Source: a virus. From it: a DNA stretch of 64,000 bases. The DNA lies in IMG/VR virus record IMGVR_UViG_3300036790_000419, positions 84,914-148,913 of that record. One strand, given 5' to 3'. The notes beneath the pieces were generated by a model. That model was not told the DNA's origin. It ran no database searches and saw nothing but the letters and a program-made list of their open reading frames with translations. Positions 1 to 6,437 of the stretch are shown here, piece after piece (the first letter of the stretch is position 1; each line of letters starts with the position of its first letter). Position numbers and translations under genes: made by a program.

Positions 1-340
1 GCACTCGGCCGCGGTGCTCGCTGCTTCCGGGCACGGCAACGCCTCGGCCGCCAAGGCGCTGATCCGCAAGCGGGCCAGGGAGCTGGGGGTGGACGTGAAC
101 ACGCTGCCCGGGTTCGGGGGGTCCGGCAAGGAGAACGACAAGGCCGCCGCGTCGATGGTGGCCCTGGCCAAGCAGGCGGGCGGCGGGGTCGCGATGCACC
201 ACGCGCCGATGACCGGCACCCACAGCCACGCGCACGCGGTCGGCGCGACGCACGAGCACGACCACCAGCACTTCGGCGACAACAACCACAGCGGCGGCCC
301 GCTGCACCGTCCGGGCTCCGAGCCGCGAAGGGACTGGTAA
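1..340 (+). CDS. 3' end of a truncated gene, histidine-rich C-terminus
   Basis: The frame is open at the left edge of the window, so the true start lies upstream. The visible part (about 112 residues) begins with an Ala/Lys/Arg-rich helical stretch containing the motif ALIRKRARELGV. It ends in a tail with more than a dozen histidines (motifs HSHAHAV and HEHDHQHF), which could bind metal. The next gene starts three bases after its stop, so it belongs to the terminase operon. The family is not recognised. Confidence 0.6.
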   Translation, partial: HSAAVLAASGHGNASAAKALIRKRARELGVDVNTLPGFGGSGKENDKAAASMVALAKQAGGGVAMHHAPMTGTHSHAHAVGATHEHDHQHFGDNNHSGGPLHRPGSEPRRDW

Positions 341-342
341 CC

Positions 343-525
343 GTGTTCGGCTGGCTGTCCTCGCTGTTCTTCGCCATCGCGTTCATCCTGTACGCGGCCA
401 AGGCCGGCACCTCGCTGCCCTGGACCCCGGAGGGCTTCACGATCCTCGGCCTGCTGTGCCTGGCCCTGCACGTGGCGTTCTGGTGGTACCCGGTCGGCCG
501 CCGCCCCGGGCCGCCGGTCGCGTGA
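343..525 (+). CDS. small two-helix membrane protein
   Basis: Sixty residues starting at GTG, directly after the preceding stop. Two hydrophobic segments (about residues 4-18 and 32-48) suggest a hairpin membrane protein, followed by a short basic, proline-rich tail. Its TGA overlaps the GTG of the terminase gene, which suggests translational coupling. Function unknown. Confidence 0.6.
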   Translation: MFGWLSSLFFAIAFILYAAKAGTSLPWTPEGFTILGLLCLALHVAFWWYPVGRRPGPPVA

Positions 526-2489
526 CCGCCGCCGGCGCGGCTGCCGCGGCCCTGCTCGGGTCGTCCGGCGGCGCGGGCACGTCCGCTACCGGGCCCGGCA
601 TCTTCGAGGAGGAGCCGGTCCCGCTTGACGTCTTCGTCCGGGACCGGGCCTACCTGGCCAACCCGCCGCTGAGCGAGGTCCAGTACGAGGCGGTCCGGCA
701 CGCTGAGCGGGTCTACTACCTGCCGACCTACGAGCTGCTGGCGGCCAGCGCCGACAAGGAGGTGAGGAACTACTGGTCGCAGCCGACGCGCATGGTCAAC
801 TTCCTGGAGCTGGAGTGGGGGAAGGGCGGGGGCAAGGACCACACCTGCCGGATGATCGCCATGCGGGTCTGCTACCTGCTGCTGTGCCTGAAGTCCCCGC
901 AGGATTACTACCAGATGCCCGAGCAGGATTCGATTCACGTCCTGAATGTCGCATCATCTTCGAAGCAGGCCCAGCGCGCGTTCTTCGCCCCCATGCGCCG
1001 CGCGGTGCAGCGGCCGGGCTGCTGGTTCCAGCGCAAGGCCGGCATCGACATCATCGACGCCGCCGCCCGCCAGCAGCGCGGCGCCCGCGGGGAGCGCACC
1101 GTCACGCTGCTGGACACCATCCGGTTCGAGCACAACATCGAGGCTGTCTCCGGCCACTCCGACGCCGACAGCCAGGAGGGGCTCAACCTCATCCTCGGCA
1201 TCGCCGACGAGATCGACGCGTTCCGCTCGGCCGCGGAGCTGGCTCGCAACGCCTCGGCCAAGCAGCGCGAGTCGTCCTCCTCGGCCGAGGCGATCCTCGA
1301 CATGATCCGGACCAGTGCCACCACCCGGTTCCCGGAGACCTTCAAGAACGTGCACATCTCCTACCCGCGCTACCTGGGCAGCACCATCCAGCAACTGGTC
1401 GCCAAGGGCAAGGCTGACAACGAGGCGCGCGGTGAGCGGAGCCGCTACTACGTGTCCGGCCCGCTGGCTACCTGGGAGGCCAATCCCCGCATCAGCGGGA
1501 AAGAGGCGTTCGCGGAGGACTACGAGAAGGACCCGGCGCTGGCCGAGGCGAAGTACGAGTGCAAGCCGCGCCGCGCGATTAACCCGTACTTCGCCAACGA
1601 GGAGGCCATCCGCGACTGCCTGGTGGAGTACGCCCAGCCGCCGGTGAGCGTGGCCTACGTGCGCGAGGGCGCGACCTGGAGGCCGCTCTACACCTTCAGC
1701 CCCGGGTTCTTCCCGGTCAAGGGTGCCTTGTACGCCATGCACGCTGACCTGGCGGCCACCGGCGACCGGGCCGGCGTGACGATGGCGCACGTCAAGCGCT
1801 GGCAGGACCACGCCCTTGTCGGCTACGACGAGGAAGGCCTGGAGATCAAGGTCCAGGAGCGCCGCCCGGTGGTGAAAGCCGACTTCACCATCAGCTACGA
1901 GGCGGACGCCGGCGCGAGGCCGCCGATGGAGATCCAGATTCGCTGGGCGAGGATGTTGTGCCTTGAGCTGCGCCGGATGGGATTTCCGGTAGTTTTCTTC
2001 TCATTCGATCAGTGGCAGTCAAAAGACTCCATGCAGATCCTGGAATCGCACGGAATAGAGACTGACCGGTTCTCCACCGACGTGTCCGAGGAGGGCTGGC
2101 GGACGCTGCGGGACGTCATGTACGAGGGCCGCCTGGAGATGCCCGCGCGCGAGCTGACCGTCATCGAGCTGCTCGGGCTGTCGCGGCTGCCGAACGGCAA
2201 GATCGACCACCTGGGTGACAGCTCCAAGGACGAGGCCGACTCCCTGGCCGGCGCGGTTTCCGGCGCGCTGAGGACCGGCGGCCAGGAGGACGCGAGCGGC
2301 AAGCGCGCCTACCCCGGCCAGGCCTCGTTCTACGGCCCGGCCGCTGAGATCCCCTCCCCGGCTGGAATGCCCGCGGCGATGTCAGTGCTCGGCCCGGATA
2401 ACTTCATGCCGGCGGACCGCCCCGGCATGGAGTACGGCAGCAGCTACCTGGACGACTGGGGCTCGGCCAGCGGGGACTACCAGCAGTAA
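522..2489 (+). CDS. terL: terminase large subunit
   Basis: DNA-packaging motor: ATPase plus head-full or site nuclease. The GTG at 522 was chosen because it overlaps the preceding stop (GTGA); the upstream extension in this frame overlaps the membrane protein. About 655 residues, a normal length. A Walker A-like loop GKGGGKD is at residues 100-106 and a Walker B-like LILGIADE ends at D229-E230. The C-terminal RNase H-like nuclease shows H-x-D-L-A (D409), FSFD (D496) and a SSKDEAD segment (D570/D573) as likely metal ligands. A perfect palindromic terminator follows immediately. Confident from the motifs; the packaging type cannot be told. Confidence 0.93.
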   Translation: MTAAGAAAAALLGSSGGAGTSATGPGIFEEEPVPLDVFVRDRAYLANPPLSEVQYEAVRHAERVYYLPTYELLAASADKEVRNYWSQPTRMVNFLELEWGKGGGKDHTCRMIAMRVCYLLLCLKSPQDYYQMPEQDSIHVLNVASSSKQAQRAFFAPMRRAVQRPGCWFQRKAGIDIIDAAARQQRGARGERTVTLLDTIRFEHNIEAVSGHSDADSQEGLNLILGIADEIDAFRSAAELARNASAKQRESSSSAEAILDMIRTSATTRFPETFKNVHISYPRYLGSTIQQLVAKGKADNEARGERSRYYVSGPLATWEANPRISGKEAFAEDYEKDPALAEAKYECKPRRAINPYFANEEAIRDCLVEYAQPPVSVAYVREGATWRPLYTFSPGFFPVKGALYAMHADLAATGDRAGVTMAHVKRWQDHALVGYDEEGLEIKVQERRPVVKADFTISYEADAGARPPMEIQIRWARMLCLELRRMGFPVVFFSFDQWQSKDSMQILESHGIETDRFSTDVSEEGWRTLRDVMYEGRLEMPARELTVIELLGLSRLPNGKIDHLGDSSKDEADSLAGAVSGALRTGGQEDASGKRAYPGQASFYGPAAEIPSPAGMPAAMSVLGPDNFMPADRPGMEYGSSYLDDWGSASGDYQQ

Positions 2490-2493
2490 GAAA

Positions 2494-2521
2494 GGGAGGC
2501 TGGCCCGCGGGCCAGCCTCCC
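2494..2521. terminator. perfect 14-bp palindromic terminator after terminase
   Basis: GGGAGGCTGGCCCG and its exact complement form an uninterrupted hairpin five bases after the terminase stop. There is no T-tract, as is usual in GC-rich actinomycetes. Confidence 0.7.
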
Positions 2522-2648
2522 TCGCTTCGCCATCTGCCCATGCCCGCCCGTGCGACCGGAAAGGCACTTCCAGTGTGCAGCCTCCGGAGGCCGTTGTCGC
2601 CCGCGCGAACGATTCCGAACGAAGGAAAACGCCCGCGTACGGAACTGG

Positions 2649-2661
2649 TAGGTTCCGGTCG
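2649..2661 (+). promoter_or_regulatory. putative leaderless promoter -10
   Basis: TAGGTT (2649-2654, a TANNNT -10) is followed by exactly six bases and then the GTG of the zinc-ribbon gene. This is the spacing of a leaderless transcript. No convincing -35 is visible. Confidence 0.4.
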
Positions 2662-2864
2662 TGCCGTGGTTCCGCCGCAAGCCGTTCCGGCTCCTGTGCC
2701 CGTACTGCGGCAGCTGCTTCTTCTGGGCCCGGGTCAGCCTGGCACGCAAGGGGTACGACCGGCCCCCGGCCATCACCTCGCTGCGCTATGACCTGACGTG
2801 TGACGATTGCGGCTTCGTGGCCGATTACCAGGATTTCATTGACCAGCACCGGGGCTGGCTGTGA
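2661..2864 (+). CDS. zinc-ribbon protein
   Basis: Sixty-seven residues with two Cys pairs, CPYC and CDDC, about 36 residues apart. This is the layout of a single zinc ribbon. No Shine-Dalgarno precedes the GTG, which fits the leaderless promoter just upstream. The stop overlaps the next gene's GTG. Such proteins are common in actinophages; the role is unknown. Confidence 0.6.
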   Translation: MPWFRRKPFRLLCPYCGSCFFWARVSLARKGYDRPPAITSLRYDLTCDDCGFVADYQDFIDQHRGWL

Positions 2865-3142
2865 GTATCCCGTTCGAGGCACTGGTTGAGTACGCGGCCG
2901 GCCTTGCCGAGGAGGACATGGAGGAGGGCCTGGACCAGCTCGCGGCGCGGGCCGGGACCGTGCCCGGGCGGCTGGCCGACGCGATGGTCGCGGCCAGGCT
3001 GGTGCGGCTGAACCCGGCGGAGGTCCGCGCGTCCGTGCACCCGGCGGTCCGCAGGGCGGTGGAGGCCGACCGGGGCGGGGTGGCTAGCGGCGCCGCGGCC
3101 AGCCTCTTTACCCAGCCAGAAATTCCCCTGGATTTAGCTTGA
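2861..3142 (+). CDS. hypothetical protein
   Basis: Ninety-three residues, GTG start overlapping the zinc-ribbon stop, so co-translated. Mostly alpha-helical, with an acidic N-terminal third and an Arg/Ala-rich middle. No motif recognised. Its stop overlaps the -35 of the promoter before the tRNA region. Confidence 0.55.
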   Translation: MSIPFEALVEYAAGLAEEDMEEGLDQLAARAGTVPGRLADAMVAARLVRLNPAEVRASVHPAVRRAVEADRGGVASGAAASLFTQPEIPLDLA

Positions 3143-3167
3143 CACCAGTCAAGCAGGGTAGTAACGT
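3139..3167 (+). promoter_or_regulatory. strong promoter with TTGAC-N4-GTCAA operator
   Basis: -35 TTGACA (3139-3144), 17-base spacer, -10 TAACGT (3162-3167). The -35 lies inside an inverted repeat TTGAC-ACCA-GTCAA (3139-3152), a likely repressor site. It drives the two tiny frames below and possibly the tRNA array if the following terminator is leaky. Confidence 0.7.
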
Positions 3168-3181
3168 AGTAGCTACCCGGG

Positions 3182-3283
3182 ATGCGACCCAACCAGCCGC
3201 ACCCGGGGTTCACCGCAAAGAACTGGCGCGGGTTAGGCCCGCTCCGCTACCGTAAGGATCATGATGTCAAGGTCATCGAGTAA
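3182..3283 (+). CDS. tiny basic protein (33 aa)
   Basis: ATG lies about eight bases after the expected transcription start of the promoter at 3139, without a Shine-Dalgarno. The product is rich in Arg, Lys, Asn and Pro and ends KDHDVKVIE. It overlaps the next tiny frame. It could be a leader peptide or a small phage protein; only its position supports it. Confidence 0.35.
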   Translation: MRPNQPHPGFTAKNWRGLGPLRYRKDHDVKVIE

Positions 3284-3371
3284 GCAGTGGCAGCGAGGGC
3301 ACGAGCCCTTCGCAGCCGCCGTGCTGCCCGAAGACAACTGCATCCCGGCGAACAAGGCGGTCGTTGTGTAG
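3261..3371 (+). CDS. tiny protein (36 aa)
   Basis: ATG-ATG start inside the end of the preceding frame. The C-terminal half looks protein-like (GHEPFAAAVLPEDN). It ends 21 bases before an intrinsic terminator, so promoter, two tiny frames and terminator form a compact unit. Function unknown. Confidence 0.35.
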   Translation: MMSRSSSKQWQRGHEPFAAAVLPEDNCIPANKAVVV

Positions 3372-3391
3372 CGGCCAACCTGCACCAGCAG

Positions 3392-3426
3392 ACCGCCTCG
3401 GGAGAAGCCTCCTGAAGGCGGTTTTT
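3392..3426 (+). terminator. intrinsic terminator before the tRNA array
   Basis: ACCGCCT pairs with AGGCGGT around an inner GGGAG/CCTCC stem and is followed by TTTTT. This is one of the few terminators here with a real T-run. Confidence 0.75.
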
Positions 3427-3444
3427 AGTTGGACAACTCAACAT

Positions 3445-3517
3445 AGGGACGTAGTTCAGCGGCCAGAACGGCAGCTTCCAACACTGCGCGCCGGGGGTTC
3501 GAGTCCTCCCGTCCCTG
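3445..3517 (+). tRNA. tRNA-Trp(CCA)
   Basis: Acceptor AGGGACG/CGTCCCT, D-stem GTTC/GAAC, loop TTCCAAC (anticodon CCA), T-loop TTCGAGT, discriminator G. The anticodon stem closes with a C31-A39 mismatch. First tRNA of the array. Confidence 0.9.
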
Positions 3518-3815
3518 CGACCGTCAGCAACGGCGAGAGCCCGCGCAGGCGCATGTCAATGCAGCTTGAGAACTCCACAGCGTGAGCATCAGCGGCGGGC
3601 GCCATCCCGTCGCACATGACTGGCAGCCGGGTGCGCTCACACCGTGCCCGGCTGCCGATCAACGCCCGGTTCACGGCATGCCGTGACGATGGGCAAGCAC
3701 CGTGCCGTCCGCCGGCCTCCGGGCTCGCGTTCCACCGTAGGGGTGTGCGGCCTGGCTCCGGCCAGGTGGCGGCGGTACTTGGTGTCAAGAGTTTTTGCAC
3801 GATATGCAAAGCAAT
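3518..3815. other. gene-poor spacer with inverted repeats
   Basis: No convincing gene. It holds a 10-bp inverted repeat GGCAGCCGGG (3622-3631) / CCCGGCTGCC (3647-3656) and a perfect 16-base palindrome TCACGGCATGCCGTGA (3671-3686). A TTTGCA/TGCAAA pair lies just before the next tRNA. These are probably processing or termination structures of the array transcript. Confidence 0.5.
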
Positions 3816-3888
3816 GGGGCCTTAGCTCAGCTGGTAGAGCATCTGCTCGGCAGACAGAAGGTCGGGGGTTCGATCCCCCCAGGCTCCA
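3816..3888 (+). tRNA. tRNA-Ala(GGC), C33
   Basis: Acceptor GGGGCCT/AGGCTCC with the alanine-specific G3-U70 pair. Loop TCGGCAG puts C at position 33 and GGC at 34-36. The anticodon stem closes with C31-A39. The other arms are normal, with discriminator A. Confidence 0.75.
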
Positions 3889-3890
3889 CA

Positions 3891-3965
3891 GCGGCGGGTT
3901 GCCGGTTCGAATCCGGTCCGGTCCACGCATGGGCTGGTAGCTCAAATGGACAGAGTGTCGCATCT
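3891..3965 (+). tRNA. circularly permuted tRNA-like element 1
   Basis: The 3' half comes first: GCGGC (anticodon-stem strand, 3891-3895), variable GGGTT, T-arm GCCGG-TTCGAAT-CCGGT, acceptor strand CCGGTCC and discriminator A3925. After a 5-base linker comes the 5' half: acceptor GGGCTGG (3931-3937), TA, D-arm GCTC/GAGT, anticodon-stem strand GTCGC and ATCT. All seven acceptor pairs and all five anticodon-stem pairs form between the halves, including three G-U pairs. It is wedged directly between two complete tRNA-Ala genes. It could be a functional permuted tRNA or the remnant of a tandem duplication. Confidence 0.5.
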
Positions 3966-4038
3966 GGGGACGTAGCTCAGCTGGTAGAGCAGCCGCCTCG
4001 CAAGCGGCGTGTCGCGGGTTCGATTCCCGCCTTCTCCA
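3966..4038 (+). tRNA. tRNA-Ala(CGC)
   Basis: Acceptor GGGGACG/CTTCTCC with G3-U70 and one C-T mismatch. Anticodon stem GCCGC/GCGGC, loop CTCGCAA (anticodon CGC), discriminator A. Starts at the base after the permuted element. Confidence 0.9.
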
Positions 4039-4194
4039 CTTAGGGCACTACTGCCGCGCGTCGGCCGGCGCAAGGCGAGAGAGGGCAGCTGACCTCTCTG
4101 GTGCCTTACCGTTCACCCGTGCGGTAAAACCGGGGACCAGCGGAGCCGAATGTCCGGGGCACCGGGCTGAGGGTGGGGTAAGCCTCCGCAACAT

Positions 4195-4269
4195 CGGGGT
4201 GTGGCGCAGCTTGGCTAGCGCGCTACGTTCGGGACGTAGAGGTCGTGAGTTCAAATCTCACCACTCCGA
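4195..4269 (+). tRNA. tRNA-Pro(CGG)
   Basis: Acceptor CGGGGTG/CACTCCG, D-stem GCGC/GCGC, stem CTACG/CGTAG, loop TTCGGGA (anticodon CGG), discriminator A. CCA is encoded at 4270-4272. Confidence 0.92.
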
Positions 4270-4272
4270 CCA

Positions 4273-4328
4273 GGATCTCAATGGCTCAAGTGAGGCGGCA
4301 GTAAAGGGCCACGCCCTGCCGGAGATCC
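4273..4328 (+). other. structured RNA spacer between tRNA-Pro genes
   Basis: An outer 7-bp stem GGATCTC/GAGATCC encloses two hairpins, CTCA/TGAG and CGGCAG/CTGCCG (with inner GGGC/GCCC). It has no T-loop, so it is not a tRNA. It may be an RNase III or RNase E processing element. Confidence 0.4.
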
Positions 4329-4332
4329 GTAA

Positions 4333-4404
4333 CGGGATGTAGTTCAGTGGAAGAGCGCCTGGTTTGGGACCAGGATGTCGCGGGTTCGAGCCCTGCCATC
4401 CCGA
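4333..4404 (+). tRNA. tRNA-Pro(TGG)
   Basis: Acceptor CGGGATG/CATCCCG, anticodon stem CCTGG/CCAGG, loop TTTGGGA (anticodon TGG), T-loop TTCGAGC, discriminator A. No encoded CCA. Confidence 0.92.
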
Positions 4405-4474
4405 CTGCTGGTCAGAGCCGCGTGGCGTGCGGGCCCTTAGCGGGGCACTCAGGGTTCGAGTCCCTGCCTGGTCA
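4405..4474 (+). other. orphan T-arm, probable tRNA remnant
   Basis: A perfect T-arm CAGGG-TTCGAGT-CCCTG (4450-4466) is followed by CCTGGTC-A like an acceptor end, but no matching 5' acceptor strand lies next to it. CTGGTCAG occurs at both ends (4407 and 4469), suggesting a deletion or rearrangement. Confidence 0.35.
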
Positions 4475-4553
4475 GCCGCTCCGGTAATAGGGACGCCAGC
4501 AGCGGACGCGCGCTGGCGGTCGGTGAAACCCCGTTGCGAATCCGGAGCACCCT

Positions 4554-4626
4554 GGGGCCTTAGCTCAGATGGCAGAGCGCCCGGTTGAAACCCGGAAGGT
4601 CGGAGTCTCGGAATCTCCAGGTCCCG
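4554..4626 (+). tRNA. tRNA-Phe(GAA), aberrant T-loop
   Basis: Acceptor GGGGCCT/AGGTCCC, loop TTGAAAC (anticodon GAA). The T-loop reads CTCGGAA instead of TTCGANT, so the T54 and A58 positions are changed. Discriminator G rather than the usual A. Possibly decaying. Confidence 0.7.
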
Positions 4627-4640
4627 CGCAGTAACACAAT

Positions 4641-4713
4641 GGGGATGTGGCCGAACGGTTACAGGCACTTGCCTTCCAAGCAAGCTACGCGGGTTCGACC
4701 CCCGTCATCCCCT
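4641..4713 (+). tRNA. tRNA-Gly(TCC)
   Basis: Acceptor GGGGATG/CATCCCC, stem CTTGC/GCAAG, loop CTTCCAA (anticodon TCC), discriminator T. Confidence 0.92.
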
Positions 4714-4841
4714 CTGGTACGGGCCGGACTCATACTCCGGTTGCGTGCAAGTAACCGGTCCGCGGCTGTCGGGCTGCGGACCGGGAGCGCCTGGGCTGCC
4801 CGGAGGGGCCGACACCCTCTCCGGGGGCACCAGTACTCAAT

Positions 4842-4913
4842 GCGCCGCGAGCATGTACGGCTATGCAGCGGACTCTTAATCCACGGAACGGGGTTCAAGT
4901 CCCTGGCGGCGCA
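4842..4913 (+). tRNA. tRNA-Lys(CTT)
   Basis: Acceptor GCGCCGC/GCGGCGC, D-stem GCAT/ATGC, loop CTCTTAA (anticodon CTT), discriminator A. Position 8 is G instead of T and the anticodon stem has one C-A mismatch. Confidence 0.85.
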
Positions 4914-4957
4914 CTTCACCTGGCTTCGCCGATTTTCGGCAGAGTTCGGTGTTATTC

Positions 4958-5032
4958 GGGCGAGTAGAGCAACCTGGCAGACCCTCCGCTCCCAAAAAGC
5001 GGGATGTGCGGGTTCGAATCCCGCCTCGCCCA
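4958..5032 (+). tRNA. atypical tRNA, Gly(CCC) or CAA anticodon
   Basis: Perfect acceptor GGGCGAG/CTCGCCC and T-arm GCGGG-TTCGAAT-CCCGC, but a poor D-arm. The anticodon arm reads CCGCT-CCCAAAA-AGCGG. With a 7-base loop the anticodon is CAA with C33, on a short variable region unlike Leu. With a 9-base loop U33 precedes CCC, a glycine anticodon. Identity unresolved. Confidence 0.55.
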
Positions 5033-5136
5033 CGCCGGCTGGCAAGGCCGTCCTGCGAATCCTTGCCCGGCCTCTCCTGTGGGGAGAGCAAAGGCCGTTA
5101 CAGGAGGGGGAGAAAAGGCCCCTCCCGTCAATTCAG

Positions 5137-5209
5137 TGGGGTATGGCGCAATTGGCAGCGCAGGTGCGTCTGGTGCACAAGGTTCTAGGTTCGAGTCCTG
5201 GTACCCCAG
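5137..5209 (+). tRNA. tRNA-Gln(CTG)
   Basis: Acceptor TGGGGTA/TACCCCA with G73 (Gln identity), D-stem GCGC/GCGC, loop GTCTGGT (anticodon CTG), T-loop TTCGAGT. Confidence 0.92.
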
Positions 5210-5212
5210 CGA

Positions 5213-5287
5213 GCTGGAGAATGCGGGTTCGAATCCTGCCCGGCGAGAGAGATCTCGCCGGTGGCTTAATCGGCAAAGCGCCAGCAA
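5213..5287 (+). tRNA. circularly permuted tRNA-like element 2
   Basis: The 3' half is first: anticodon-stem strand GCTGG (5213-5217), variable AGAAT, T-arm GCGGG-TTCGAAT-CCTGC, acceptor strand CCGGCGA and G73 (5247). A 7-base linker follows, then the 5' half: TCGCCGG (5255-5261), TG, D-arm GCTT/AAGC, G26, CCAGC (5281-5285) and AA. The acceptor stem (7 of 7) and anticodon stem (5 of 5) are fully Watson-Crick. A hairpin CCCCGGGC/GCCCGGGG (5288-5320) follows at once. Three bases separate it from the tRNA-Gln end. The anticodon cannot be read because the loop is split. Confidence 0.55.
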
Positions 5288-5321
5288 CCCCGGGCACGGA
5301 CGGTATCCCGGCCCGGGGCCC

Positions 5322-5395
5322 GCCCTTGTAGCTCATCTGGCAAGAGCGCCCGCCCCGTAAGCGGAAGGTCCCGCGTTCGACTCGCGGCAAGGGCT
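5322..5395 (+). tRNA. tRNA-Thr(CGT), C33
   Basis: Acceptor GCCCTTG/CAAGGGC, loop CCCGTAA where CTCGTAA is usual, so U33 is C. T-loop TTCGACT, discriminator T. Confidence 0.8.
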
Positions 5396-5506
5396 CGTAG
5401 TGTCCCGCCGAAGGCGTCACAGGCCCTCATGCCGGCTCCGTTCCAGGTGCCGTGCGGGGTTCGAGTTCTGCTCGTTTCTCCCTCGATCGCGCGTCGCGAT
5501 CATTAT
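5396..5506. other. tRNA remnant and hairpin spacer
   Basis: Contains an isolated T-arm-like GCGGGGTTCGAGTTCTGC (near 5453-5470) without a matching acceptor, and a perfect hairpin GATCGCG-CGT-CGCGATC (5485-5501). Confidence 0.35.
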
Positions 5507-5580
5507 GCCCGGATAGCTCAGACGGCGAGAGCGTATCCCCGGTACGGATGAGGCCCCGAGTTCGATTCTCGGTCCGGGCT
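5507..5580 (+). tRNA. tRNA-Thr(GGT), C33
   Basis: Acceptor GCCCGGA/TCCGGGC, stem TATCC/GGATG, loop CCGGTAC (anticodon GGT, C at 33), T-arm CCGAG-TTCGATT-CTCGG, discriminator T. Confidence 0.8.
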
Positions 5581-5591
5581 CGCAAGTTCAC

Positions 5592-5665
5592 GCGGATGTA
5601 GCTCAGTTGGTTAGAGCGTGACGTTGCCAACGTCAAGGTCGCCGGTTCGAGTCCGGTTATCCGCT
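5592..5665 (+). tRNA. tRNA-Gly(GCC)
   Basis: Acceptor GCGGATG/TATCCGC, stem TGACG/CGTCA, loop TTGCCAA (anticodon GCC), discriminator T. Confidence 0.92.
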
Positions 5666-5666
5666 C

Positions 5667-5749
5667 GGGTGAGTGGCGTAATGGCAGCCGCGCACGGTTC
5701 AGGCCCGTGTGTCCGCAAGGACGTGAGGGTTCAAGTCCCTCCTCGCCTA
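5667..5749 (+). tRNA. tRNA-Leu(CAG)
   Basis: Class II tRNA with a long variable arm (GTCC/GGAC). Acceptor GGGTGAG/CTCGCCT, stem CACGG/CCGTG, loop TTCAGGC (anticodon CAG), discriminator A. Confidence 0.92.
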
Positions 5750-5859
5750 CTTCGAGGTTGTCCACCGTGGCCGCGGGCCGCTGCGCCTGCCGTGCGAGAG
5801 CACGGGTTCCAGGACGGCGGTTAGTTTCCCTGCTAGCGGGAGCGAACGGTGACCTACAC

Positions 5860-5943
5860 GGACGCGTGGCTCAGTGGCTACAGCAGCGCCCTGCTAAGGC
5901 GTACAGGGGTAACCCTGCGGAGGTTCGAGTCCTCCCGCGTCCG
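5860..5943 (+). tRNA. tRNA-Ser(GCT)
   Basis: Class II, variable arm CAGGG/CCCTG. Acceptor GGACGCG/CGCGTCC, loop CTGCTAA (anticodon GCT), discriminator G as expected for Ser. Confidence 0.92.
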
Positions 5944-6028
5944 CTTCTGCGCCGGATACCAGCCGAGTCCGTCAGGTGGTGACGCAGGCGCAGTGCCCGT
6001 GGGGGACGGCAACCCGCGACGGGCGCCC

Positions 6029-6116
6029 GGAAGCGTAAGTCGAGCCGGCCTACCGACAGCGGTCCCGAAAACCGTGAGGGGTAACTCCCGTGTGGGTTCG
6101 AGTCCCACCGCTTCCT
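6029..6116 (+). tRNA. tRNA-Ser(CGA), C33
   Basis: Class II, variable arm GGGG/CTCC. Acceptor GGAAGCG/CGCTTCC, stem GCGGT/ACCGT, loop CCCGAAA where CTCGAAA is usual, so C33. Discriminator T instead of G. Confidence 0.78.
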
Positions 6117-6123
6117 CCGCACA

Positions 6124-6167
6124 TGATTGAGGCGGCACCCACGGGCCGCTTGCGGGTACCGCCTCAA
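6124..6167 (+). terminator. 10-bp hairpin inside the tRNA array
   Basis: ATTGAGGCGG pairs exactly with CCGCCTCAAT around a 23-base loop. It may end or pause a sub-transcript of the array. The following 115 bases are relatively AT-rich, with a second hairpin CGAGCAG/CTGCTCG. Confidence 0.5.
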
Positions 6168-6283
6168 TGTGTAATCAGCCAGGCTGGTGATCCAGTCCAG
6201 AAGGAAGGAACCACGTGCCTTTACGAGCAGCCTAGTTTACTGCTCGCGTTCGCAAGCATACGCACAGTCACAGTGATTGTCGA

Positions 6284-6357
6284 GGGCGGGTAGCTCAGCA
6301 GGTTGGAGCACTTCCCTGATAAGGAAGAGGCCGCTGGTTCGATCCCAGCCTCGCCCA
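6284..6357 (+). tRNA. tRNA-Ile(GAT)
   Basis: Acceptor GGGCGGG/CTCGCCC, stem CTTCC/GGAAG, loop CTGATAA (anticodon GAT), discriminator A, CCA encoded at 6358-6360. Confidence 0.93.
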
Positions 6358-6361
6358 CCAC

Positions 6362-6436
6362 GGCGGTATAGCTCAGCCGGTGAGAGCGCCCCGCTCATAA
6401 CGGGAGAGGCCGGGGGTTCGAGCCCCTCTACCGCTA
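6362..6436 (+). tRNA. tRNA-Met(CAT)
   Basis: Acceptor GGCGGTA/TACCGCT, loop CTCATAA (anticodon CAT), discriminator A. Elongator type, or Ile2 if C34 is lysidinylated; the sequence does not decide. Confidence 0.88.
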
Positions 6437-6437
6437 C

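Noticed and set aside
3582-3683. A 33-codon frame in the spacer after tRNA-Trp
   Set aside because: It is crossed by a 10-bp inverted repeat and a 16-base palindrome and has no ribosome site.
3931-3965. Two-piece (permuted) tmRNA as an explanation of the permuted elements
   Set aside because: Both elements have a full D-arm with GG in the loop and a normal variable region, and no tag-peptide frame is nearby.
4100-4164. Possible tRNA with acceptor GGTGCCT/GGGCACC
   Set aside because: Seven acceptor pairs form, but it is only 65 bases long, the T-loop reads GCCGAAT, and no proper anticodon arm can be drawn.
4268-4474. A tRNA with another tRNA nested in its intron (GACCAGG 4268 pairing with CCTGGTC 4467)
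   Set aside because: The 5' strand is explained by the tRNA-Pro end plus encoded CCA, and the supposed anticodon stem closes locally as a separate hairpin.
4714-4841. A tRNA-Met suggested by CCGGA-CTCATAC-TCCGG
   Set aside because: The anticodon-like arm is perfect, but no D-arm, T-loop or acceptor can be paired around it, in normal or permuted order.
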